Of a stretch of DNA of 64,000 nt, positions 13,601 to 23,357 are shown piece after piece. A program made the translations under genes and the position numbers. The stretch comes from Ophiura sarsii. Taxonomy: Eukaryota > Echinodermata > Ophiuroidea > Amphilepidida > Ophiuridae. Numbering within the stretch: position 1 is the first letter of the stretch; every line of letters starts with the position of its first letter. The notes under the pieces are model-generated. The model did not search any database and had not been told where the DNA came from. It saw nothing but the letters and a program-made list of their open reading frames with translations. The stretch spans positions 48,816,868 to 48,880,867 of the forward strand of contig CM069455.1 in NCBI GenBank assembly GCA_035610835.1, given 5' to 3'.

Positions 13601-13906
13601 TGATTGCGGCTTGACTTTTTTGCATCGTCGATCCCATACGTACCAAAAAAAAAATTGGAATTATTTAAACCAAATAATGGTATTTGGGCTAATTTTTCAA
13701 ATTTTGATATTTGTCGGTCAAGCCTAGAATTTAAAAAAAATGTTATGATTTCTATGCGAACAACTTTTTTTGTCGTCAAATTGATTGCGACTTGACTTTT
13801 TTTGTATCATCGATCTCATACGTACCCAAACAAAATTGAATTATTTAACCAAATAATGGTATTTGGGCTCATTTTTCAAATTTTGATATTTGTCGGTCAA
13901 GTCTGA
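10660..13906 (+). repeat. Satellite array, ~178-bp unit, about 18 copies
   Basis: The phrase ATCATCGATCTC recurs about 18 times at spacings of mostly 171-185 bases, with one short unit of about 131 near 13,083. Each unit contains CCAAATAATGGTATTTGGGC, GATATTTGTCGGTCAAGCC and GATTGCGGCTTGAC. GTCAAGCC and GGCTTGAC form inverted arms about 75 bases apart. Units fall into variants by the bases after 'ctatgcga' (ATGAC, ACAAC or ATTAC), and some carry an extra TTTAAT. Apparent ORFs across the array are by-products of the period. Confidence 0.95.
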
Positions 13907-14462
13907 ATCTTGTCCCTGCGTAGAAAGGCAACATTTTCTTACCCGCATGGTCACCGCTAAGTCCTAGGTCCCCTAGGGCGAAGGTTGCAACCGGAAAGTA
14001 CATTAATCAAATCAAACTTTTTACCTTCGCACCTAAATACAATCTCCAGGCCACATCAAACACCAACAGCAGCTCTGTCAGCAATTCATTCTTATGGTTG
14101 AATCAAATACAAAGCAAACCCTTTAGAACAAATAAACGGGTTTCAAATATTATCTCCCACACAATAAATCCAAACCACTTCATAATCATTTCATTTTCAT
14201 ACCATCACTCTCCGCCCGTCCTCCATGGTTCTGGTCAGATCCTAACATATCATGTTAAAACCAATACAATGTCAATAACTGCTCTATTGATAACCACTAC
14301 ATCTGACACTGCTAAACCCCATCAACCGCGAAACTCGAAAACCGCGAAACCCGAGAACCGCTCTAGTTATGGTATAGTTTTATTGTAATGGGCGATGGAA
14401 ATTTAATTACTACATGTAGTAGGTATACTTTTAAAATTCTGCGCCATCTAATCTATCAAGTA
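13907..14462. other. Unique spacer after the satellite
   Basis: No gene recognised. The ORF at 14098-14388 (plus, 96 codons) is rich in Ser, Thr, Asn and His with no known domain. Confidence 0.4.
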
Positions 14463-14651
14463 CACTGCAAATTTTTAAGTGTTAGTACACTAACACCTTT
14501 TTATCCCAAAAATACAAGGGCATACAACGCATGTATATTATGTGTTGGTGTCACGAAAACAAGCGCTTGCAACGCGTAAAAACTAACACATAGTTGTATT
14601 AAAAAACAATCATAAACAACGCATGCACATTCTAAGTGTTAGTACACTTAA

Positions 14652-15063
14652 CTGCCCTACCATGACAAAAGGAAGTAATGGACAACAGGAAGGTTTAGAG
14701 CTATGAGGCAAAACAAGTTTTTGTAAAAAAATTCTGCAAAATATTCAAAAATGTACATTAAATGTGACATTCAACTGATATAACATTAGCAGAACATCAC
14801 TCATCACTTTTCAAGGCTCTTACAAAAAAACATGATTTGCCTTGTATCTTGTATCTCCTGTTGTCCATTACTTCCTTTTGTCGTGGTTTATTTGGTAAAA
14901 AGTGAACATGCTTCCTTTTTGATATGCTAATTACTCATTAATTAAGAATTTTTGAGGGTTCCTGCTATGATAGAATTGTGTATCAATATTATTTCTATCA
15001 TTTAGTATAGAAAAACCCATTTTGAAAAAGTGTCCATTACTCCCTTTTGTCATGGTAGGGCAG
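14652..15063. mobile_element. MITE with CTGCCCTACCATGACAAAAG ends
   Basis: Terminal inverted repeats of about 35 bases: left begins CTGCCCTACCATGACAAAAG, right ends with the inverse. A third inverted copy of the subterminal part (AAGTAATGGACAACAGGAG) lies near 14,860-14,885. Flanks are TTAA on the left and CTAA on the right, a possible decayed duplication. It interrupts the ~118-bp repeat. No ORF. Confidence 0.75.
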
Positions 15064-16639
15064 CCTAATACTCACACATTAGTGTTAGTATACTCTCACA
15101 TATGCACCAACACATAGTTGTCCCAAATAAACAAACACATACAACGCTTGCACATTATAAGGTCACATTTATTAAGTTGGGACCCTATTGCGTCACATGC
15201 ATACATTTGACAAAAGGTACATGTGATAATGCTCTAAGCATAATAACTCAAAAAGTATATATCCAAAGTGTGCAAAAGGATACATTGTTAGAAAGCTGAG
15301 ATATCTAGGATTGTGAATATCTAGTGTTTGTTCCAGTATACAGGGTGATGTAGGAAATATAAAGTGTGTAACAAAGGAAATATTACTATGAAATGTAATT
15401 TACTGTATGCTTCCTAATTTAATCATAGTACATTGAAATAAATATTGAACCCCAGATTTGAGAAACCAAAGGCAAGGCCCTTTCGGTCATATATTATTTG
15501 TAGGGGTTAATTAACTGTCAAACGAAAATACAGGGTGATCAAAATGTGTCAATTTTTACATAAAAAAACTATATATTATTCTGTGTGGACGGTATGACAA
15601 AAATGTATATAAATGTTGTTTGTTCAAAAGAAACACTTAAATGAAGTTTATGAACATACCTTTCAGGTAGAAAGGTACAATTCATTCAAATTTGATTATA
15701 CAGGGTGTCCAAAAATGAAGAAAACAAATTCGGCTGATTACTTACAACCTCATTTCTGTATTATGAATTGATTACAATGTTATGCCTGGCATTATTTGCA
15801 CTGACATCTTGCTAACATACATAGTTAAGTCTGTTGATCTATAGAAATTAGCATTGGATATTGAACAATTTGAAAATGATATACTAGTAGGGTGACGGAG
15901 ATGGATGTTAATCATAAACACTAAAAAGTGATATTATTGTGCGGATTTGGTGGATAAAATAAGCACTTCCTAGGTAATTAGTATCAATATAATTAACAAA
16001 GATTATCTAAAATATTAAGGAACATTCAGCATTAGGTCCAACTTCATTAAAACACTGCAGAGATATTGCCCCCCCCCCCCCCCCACCCACCGTTAGTACC
16101 ATTTGAAATGGGTAATAAATCTGCCATTGATATATTTTCAGATGGTATTTGTTGTATGTAATTAATTAGTAATATTAATTAATTGGGGATGTAATTAACA
16201 CTAATTAAGGTTTGGTAATTACAATAATGATACTAATCACACAAAATAGTAATTCAATGAACTAATATACACAAGATTTAATCATTTATTTTGCCCATCA
16301 CATTGGAAATACATAGCATGCATCCTCACCTACACCGCCTCCACCCTGACTAATTGTAATTAACGAGTTATAGTAATTAATCTCAACTTGATTTATACAT
16401 TTTTCTTATACAGGGTGTCCCAAAAGTCTATGCACGTTTTTGAAGAGTCATATCTCATAAAATATACATCATATGGTATAAATTTAACCATATTTTGATA
16501 GACGAGATTTGGGAAATTATTTTGATACCAAACACAACCCTATTGGTGAACCACCAACATTATAAAACTGGTTGAAAGTATTTGGCCGTGTGAGACCTAC
16601 CCATACCAAGTACCACACATTGTTGCTAAAACCAGGTGC

Positions 16640-17448
16640 TCATAAATTAACCGTAATCTTGGTGTTATTGTAGCTAATGATCTCAGCATGAATGTCTACA
16701 TAAATAATAAATGCCGTTCAGCCTCTTTTGCTCTCTTCAAAATTGGCCGCATCCGAAATTGTCTTGATGAAAAATTGACTGAGACTTTAGTTCATGCGTT
16801 CATCACTTGTCATCTTGATATGTGCAACAGCCTTTTATACGGACTTCCAGACTCCCATATTTCTAAGCTACAACGTATTCAAAATTCTGCTGCAAGACTT
16901 GTCACACGTACTCGCTTCTCAGAACATATCACTCCTGTGCTTCGTGATCTTCATTGGTTGCCTGTTAAGTTTCGCATCATGTACAAAATACTTCTCTTGA
17001 CTTATAAATGTCTTCATGGACTTGCTCCAGAATATCTCACTGACTTGATTCAGGAATACAAGCCTGTTCGCAACCTCCGCTCATCTTCAAAACAAAATCT
17101 TGTTCCACCATTGGTTAGTACAACTTCATATGGTCATCGTAGTTTTCGCCATGCATCTTGTGAACTCTGGAACAAATTACCATTTCATATTAAGAACTCT
17201 CAGACTCTTAATCAATTCAAATCATCTCTGAAAACATATCTCTTTGAAATGGCATTTTGTAACATTTAATTTTATTTTGTATCTTTAGTAGACTGGTATA
17301 TTGTGTCTTTCATATGTTTTGCTCTGTTTTTGTTTTTGTTTTGTTGTTTTGTTTTGTTATTTGTAAGCGCTATGGGACTTCGGTGTAAAGCGCTATACAA
17401 GAGTCGTTGTATTATTATTATTATATTATATTATATTATTATTATGAA
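16640..17448 (+). pseudogene. CR1/L2-like LINE, ORF2 C-terminus and 3' tail
   Basis: A 5'-truncated LINE. An open frame of about 200 codons ending at 17269 reads from NLGVIVANDLSMN through KLQRIQNSAARLVTR, LHWLPVKFRI and ASCELWNKLPFHI, the conserved C-terminal region of CR1/L2/Jockey-group ORF2 proteins. It lacks endonuclease and RT core. The 3' UTR has the AAGCGCTAT...AAAGCGCTATACAAG hairpin and ends in an ATT microsatellite, the usual tail of these elements. It sits inside the mariner. Confidence 0.88.
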
Positions 17449-17575
17449 AGCAACGTTGCGCATTAGTCACAGTTCACTGCTTACCTTGAAACATTAATGT
17501 TATTATTAAACTCGGTCACTCACAACATCAATAGGCGAAGTAGAAAACATTGCACAGCAAAAGTCTTCATTCAAG

Positions 17576-17930
17576 ATGGTTTACAGCATAGATAATCGAA
17601 TACAAATTGTATGGTTCTACGCTGAAACAAATTCAGTTCAACTTACTCAACAAAAGTTCAGAAAACATTTCAAAGTGAAACGCGCACCAGGAAGAATATC
17701 CATTCTGAAGTTGGTGGATACATTTTTGAACACAAGAACTATGCATGATTTGTCTCGATGTGGTTGAAAAAAGACTGGTTGATCAACAAGTCACATTGAT
17801 GTTATAAGACCAAAGAGATCTATTCGCCGACTTTCCGCAGAAAACAAGATTAAAAGATCAACCGTTCACAGCATTTTGCGTAAGGACTTAAAGAAGTTTC
17901 CATACAAGATTCAGATCAAACAAAACATTT
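17576..17930 (+). pseudogene. Mariner-type transposase N-terminus, broken
   Basis: From ATG 17576 the frame begins MVYSIDNRIQIVWFY, typical of the first helix-turn-helix of some mariner-group transposases. It is broken by stops at 17765 and near 17781. The same frame continues to RRLSAENKIKRSTVHSILRK and FPYKIQIKQN, resembling the second helix-turn-helix and its linker, and stops near 17930. The catalytic domain is absent, so the product would at most bind DNA. Confidence 0.75.
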
Positions 17931-18750
17931 AAACTAGATTTCACTATAGAAACGAAAATTATGTGTGATATAGTTTGTAATTATGAATGGGATCACTGTA
18001 AGGTAAAATTTTAAATATTACATTTGACGGATCACTTTCCGTGAAACCAACTCTACCCGTCTTTTTGTTTATCTCAATAGGTATGGATTTATGAACTTCA
18101 TTCCTCCGAAGTATAAAATTACATTTTTGCAGTAATACATAGGTTTCTTCTAGGGTGGCATTACAAACAGATGTTATTCCAATGTTTGGTATCAACATTA
18201 TTTCCCACATCTCCTCTTTCTAAATATGTATTCATATTTTCAATACGACTTATATTTTGTGAAATACAACGCTTCAAAGTCGTGCATAGACTTTTGGGAC
18301 ACCCTGTAGATACTATTAAAGAAATAAATTATCTTCCAAATGAGACTAAATATACTCAATTGTGATGTATGGTTTGAAAAATATAAGCATTTGAATGGCA
18401 AATAAGCGTGAAAAAATGTGACAAATCCACCCTTTTTAGGGTCCCAACTTAAGAAATGTGACCATAAGTGTTAGTACATTAACACTTACACTTTAAAAGT
18501 GTTAGTATACTCTCACATAAGCACTAACACATAGTTGTCCCAAAAAAACAATCACATACAACGCATGCACATTTTAAGTGTTAGAACACTAACACTTAAG
18601 GTTCAAAGTGTTAGTATACTCTCACATATACACCAACACATAGTTGTCCCAAAAAAACAATCGCATACAACGCATGCACATTTTAAGTGTTAGTACACTA
18701 ACACTTACACATTAAAAGTGTTAATATACTCTCACATAGAAACCATACAC

Positions 18751-20407
18751 TCGTTCCACGAGGAAAGTCTCTACTACGGTACAACACAAATCAGCAATTA
18801 CTGACCATGTGGCGGCTACAAATCACACCATCGATTGGGACAAGGCAACGATAGACCGCGAATCGGACAGAACAACAAGATGGCTTAAAGAAGCCATTTG
18901 GATTCGGAGAAGGGGGGAGAACACACTCAACAAAGATGAGGGGTCTTAAACACTGCACAACATCTACGATCAACTCGTCGGAACTACGCCCTCTACGACG
19001 GCGGGTCCCAGCAACAGGAAATCCCTAATTCCTGTTGCCTCCAGACAGAGTTGCCAGTCTGACGAAGCTGCTAGTTTAGCAGTGAAACGTAACTAAATTG
19101 TGAGTATCCTATTCACATTTTATTGGATTTGTACATAACGAAATCTTATCTCAAATGTTCAATAACAATCCAGATGAACTTATTCAAAGACTTCAAGCGC
19201 GTGTTTATTAACGCATATTTAGAAACAATCAGTTGAACTGATTGCTGTCATATATTAACTATTAAAAATTATACGGTTTATCCGTTTTGGATAATTCAAT
19301 TTTGTAAACAAGCACAGAAAACGGTGTTACTGATAGTTAATAAACACTATTTTAGAAACAATTGGTGAATACATTTGTATACAAATGCTTTAACCCGTTG
19401 AAAAATGTAGAAGCATTTGTATACAAATGCTTAACCCGTTGCACAATTTAGAGTGTAGTTCCATCATGCGCGGTATAGCAGTTATGTTTTCGGCTCCGAC
19501 TTACAGTTTATTTTCACGGACGTCTCTATTTTATTTGTCTGTAGACAAATAGTTGAATTAACTTGTATCCGGCTATCAATACATAATTGTCGCTTCAATG
19601 TGAAATTTGAAATGAAAACTGCAATGCAAGAAAATAAAGCACTTATACTTATATTGTGTTAAACTGTTTTAATAGCAATGTCGTTCATGATGTTTTCCGT
19701 ATTTTGAATTTACTGATACATAACCTGTCAATTATAACTAACCCATGGTTGTCTTTTTGAATTCCTTTATGAAATCCGTAATAACATCGGTGAACTATAT
19801 AATAATTATGACATTATGTGGATGACTATTATCTTAATTGTTAGTATCGATATCACAGAACTCTTATTGCCGTGCCGCTGATATAAATATAGATATTAAT
19901 ACTAGTTTGTAAATAATTTGTGTTTTCAAGGCAACGGCTTGACTACCATTGTATAAAGGCTATTTCGCAAGTCTTGATTTTTTTCCCAATACAAATCCTA
20001 TGAATAGATGGGTACCTTGATGCTACATCGAATCAGGGACAATCGAATGCATTTTCAAATTGTCCAGATTTAACTTGGGTTATACCATTTAATATTTGAG
20101 ATAGGAATGTTTCATTCTGTGCAGTGGTATTTTGAATAAATTTGAACATGATTGCAAACACTGGATCAAAGGAAATGTTTTCTGTAACTCCAATTTATAC
20201 ATTTGGTAAAATCAATGTCTTGTTTCAAGTTGGAAATGGCACACAATCATAATATGAGTTCTAAGATAAATGCAAATTAGCCTTTTCATTTCAATACTTT
20301 GAGAATTGAAAACACCCCCTTTAACATAAAATGGTCTGTACCAGATCACTGGTTATCTATATTATAAATTGTCCATGATGTACACGTCGTTCTCTACCAG
20401 AAAACCA
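18751..20407. other. Intergenic upstream of the receptor gene
   Basis: No gene recognised. At 19,370-19,441 a ~33-bp direct repeat (ATTTGTATACAAATGCTT followed by AACCCGTTG) occurs twice; each copy contains a perfect 14-base palindrome. The rest is AT-rich single-copy sequence. Confidence 0.45.
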
Positions 20408-20671
20408 GAACGTTAACACTTTCCGTGCGCTATTATTAGTAAGTTTTACCATTAGGCCTTTACAAAACAGATTTGTCAAAAACCTTTCCTAACTTTCAAA
20501 GTTTTATCTTAAGAATAACTGAACCAATACTAGAGATGTTCGGACTTATTGTAATGCATTTTTCATGCTGATTCAAAATATTCAATAATAATTATGACAT
20601 TTTTAAACATTTTGTGAAATTTTCGAACTGTCGTCTGCAGACGATTGCCGCGTGGAAAACGTTAATGATAT
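20408..20671. mobile_element. TTAA-type MITE, copy 2
   Basis: Bounded by TTAA (near 20413 and 20662), with ends CACTTTCCGTGCG and CGCGTGGAAAACG. It shares the CGTCTGCAGACGA subterminal motif and most interior sequence with the copies at 2505 and 35178. Non-coding. Confidence 0.65.
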
Positions 20672-20779
20672 TACGCGGGAAATATCTAATTGTTGTGGCT
20701 TTATTGTCAACTGATCACGTGAAATCCACGCGTTAAGGCTATTTCAGGTACAATGTACGTGCTTCTTATCCATTCCTGC

Positions 20780-22830
20780 TTAATTTAGGGTGTGGACCCA
20801 AAACTGCTTTTAATCGTTGTCTACCAAACGTGTTAGACATTTGATGTGATTCCCAATTGCAACGGTTCACAAAATTCAAATATTGCAGGAAGATCAGTCA
20901 GCTAATCATTTTCTCGCTTGCTATATAACCAACATTGGTGCGGAATAACAACTGATGTAATGTATACATCACCATGATCACTGGCTAATGAACTGCAACA
21001 ATGGGTTGTGATTTTTGCCAATTTTTCCACGGAATTTACAGAGGATTTGATCAAGTTTCTTATATTTATTAGATGATCTACGATGTGTTCTTCAATGTTT
21101 GAATGCTGTATACATTTATTAGCAAATTGATTTTATCATATGTATATATACACAAAGAATTAAGTTAAGCACCCCCTAATATATGTATACATTGGCATAT
21201 ATTCTAAGGTATGTGAGATCAAATAATAATGATTGGTATGACATTAGCAATTATCCATTGATGAAATGCAGATGAGTGCACTCATCTGTGACGCCCATCG
21301 CTCGTGTTATCATCCACGTGGTCGTAGGTCGTAGGGTTGAGTCAGTGATCCGATCACGTGGGTCCTACACACGTTATTGACGCAAAGATCGCTAGAGGTC
21401 TTCTCAGAACAATGACTGTACGTTAGAAAACATAAACGTCATCCACACTGTCCGTGATGGACCTATAATAGCTCCATACTTAAATTGAGGTGAAAATATG
21501 CCTAAAATTCCCAAAAAATGTCACCTTAAATTATTCAGAATAAAATATTGAAAACGGCATGATTGTTATGTTTTTATGTGACCATAATATCACTTCTCCA
21601 GAAAATATAGCAATATCATGGGTATACTACACTGTTTTGACGACAACAAACTTGTAATGTGCGAGGTTGTAAAAAAACGGGGGGGGGGGGGTGCTTAACT
21701 TAATTCTTTGTGTATAGTTACTGTCAACTGTTCGTGAATTTTTAGATGCAGACAATATCACAACGTTTCGCGCTTCTCGTCGGTAAAACCGCTCAGTATA
21801 TAAATCGTTGTCTGCTGCATTTCTAAAGAGTTGTGATGTGATTTCCGCAACAAAAAAACAGTTCACAAAATTGAAGTTTTTTCGGGAATATTCCATCAAG
21901 TACTCTAGACTTATTAATCATCGGTAGTTGATGGTAGTGGAACAACACCTGTTGAAGTATAAATCGCGTTAATGTATATAATGATTATTGCAACTGTTCA
22001 CGAAGCTGTATACTTTCTGTGTTATATGTTTATAATTCATCATTGACTGGGTGTGGACCCAAAACTGTTCGATGGTACAAGTCGGAGACTACTGAATTTC
22101 TAAGAGTGGTGATGTGATTCGCGCCAACCCCACCCCCACCCTGTTCATGAAATCGAAGTTTTTAACTGGGAGATGTCACCCAGTGATCTTCTATAGCGGA
22201 GTTACAACTGTTAACTTGTGTTGTTGTCATGGTTGTGGTTATTACCAAATCATGCAAATGGTCCAGACTTTGAAATTATAAAGAAGATTTTATGTACATT
22301 GCGCCTCTAATCTGTAATTTGCCATTTACGGCGTGCCCGCAAAACTTCCGAGTCGAGTATAATAAGTCGTCGTATTACCAAATATTACGAAAATTGAGAT
22401 AATTTCTCCGATTCAGATCAATAACTCGCGTTTCTTTCGCAACTGATGCTGTGGAATTATAACTGCCTGTATAGTATTGGTGTCTACTGGATGTCGAAGA
22501 GTTGTGATTAATGCCAATTGTTGCCGAAAATTACAGAAATCAAATGAACTTCAAATGTATGAATGTTTAATTATGCTCCAGATGGATAAATGCTGCACAA
22601 ATCGCCGTCAACATGGGATGGTCAACCGGAAATAGTCTATAATGTTATGAGGGTCAAGTGTTAGTTCATGATTGCATGCAAACTCCCCGCGAGATAAAAA
22701 TAGACAAGTTATACTTTCGCGCCGTACCTATGTATCGTCGGCAATTTAGTGGCTGGACCCAAAGCTGCTCATCGTTGTCTCGTATTGGATGTCAAGGAAT
22801 GTGGATGTGACTCTTACAAGGACAAGTCTG
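20780..22830 (+). repeat. Five diverged copies of a ~110-bp module upstream of the receptor
   Basis: Blocks near 20787, 21790, 22046, 22440 and 22745 share, in order, GTGTGGACCCAAAACTGCT, TCGTTGTCT, AAGAGTTGTGATGTGATT and GTTCACAAAATT-AAGTTTT. Not every part is kept in every copy. They lie in the 2.6 kb before the receptor start, in one orientation. They could be a decayed tandem repeat or repeated regulatory sequence; no coding signal is visible. Confidence 0.55.
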
Positions 22831-23080
22831 GTCGCAGGCAAGATTTCCTGCATGTGTCTTCACAGCCCGATAGCTGAAGATAATTTCGCGCTCAAAATCT
22901 ATCAAAACACTTCGTAACGACTAGCATGACTAGTTATCATGGTTATACAAGCGTAATAACAGTAAGATAACTTGACTTGTCATAATAAGTCAACGGCTCG
23001 AGGTTTTCCAATTACTGTCGGTGCAGACTTTTTGAACCCGGTTTTCGATAACATTTTTACCCGTGGATAATAAGCCTTGG

Positions 23081-23089
23081 TATAAAATA
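23081..23089 (+). promoter_or_regulatory. Candidate TATA box
   Basis: TATAAAATA lies 277 bases before the receptor ATG. This fits a promoter with a long 5' UTR, but in AT-rich DNA such matches are common by chance. Confidence 0.25.
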
Positions 23090-23357
23090 AACGTCACTAT
23101 TAGTAAGCCTAGTACGGTTTCTTCTTCGTAATCACTGTGAACAATAAATTCAGCTCACGAAATACCTACGTATACTTATATTTAATTCGTCTGCAAATAG
23201 CAAATTTCAAAACTGTTACGGTGTACATACAGGCGTAATGGTGTGTCCGTCTCGAACAATGCGGGGTTTACCGTTCTAAATTATAAACATAAATAGTTGT
23301 TTAACAGAAAGTATTCAAAATAGCTAATTCAGCAATTAAGTAACCGTTCACGAGTCT

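Larger units (their letters stand above)
16411..18306 (+). mobile_element. Tc1/mariner element, defective, TA target
   Basis: 26-base perfect terminal inverted repeats beginning CAGGGTGTCCCAAAAGTCTA, each flanked by TA (16409-16410 and 18307-18308). It encodes only the N-terminal part of a transposase (17576-17930) and is interrupted by a LINE 3' end. The segment 17950-18230 replaces the expected catalytic domain and has no DDE/D-type motif that I can see. Confidence 0.85.
15161..18463. mobile_element. 3.3-kb TIR element with ATAA target duplication
   Basis: Starts GGTCACATTTATTAAGTTGG and ends with its near-inverse (CCAACTTAAGAAATGTGACC). Flanked by ATAA at 15157-15160 and 18464-18467. Sister copies of the host repeat show the empty site (GCACATTTTAAGTGTTAG). 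The interior has three CAGGGTG starts (15343, 15530, 15698) and the nested mariner, but no transposase that I recognise as belonging to this outer element. Confidence 0.75.
14463..18750 (+). repeat. ~118-bp tandem repeat locus split by insertions
   Basis: Repeat sequence (AAGTGTTAGTACACTAACAC, ACACATAGTTGTCCC, CATACAACGCATGCACA) occupies 14463-14651, 15064-15160 and 18464-18750. The gaps are two insertions described separately. The left edge is TA followed by CACTGCAAAT, the same terminus as the MITE at 27957, so the repeats may lie inside a related element. The AGTGTTAG/CTAACACT motif is itself palindromic. Confidence 0.75.

Noticed and set aside
10792..13795. Many ORFs of 60-95 codons on both strands, with similar sequences (e.g. 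YDFYANNFF, CDLTFLYHRSHTYP)
   Set aside because: They are the same satellite unit read repeatedly; frames break at every homopolymer length change, so no protein is maintained.
14463..18750. Regularly spaced repeats that might suggest a CRISPR array
   Set aside because: The units are ~118-bp tandem repeats without distinct spacers, and the sequence is clearly eukaryotic.
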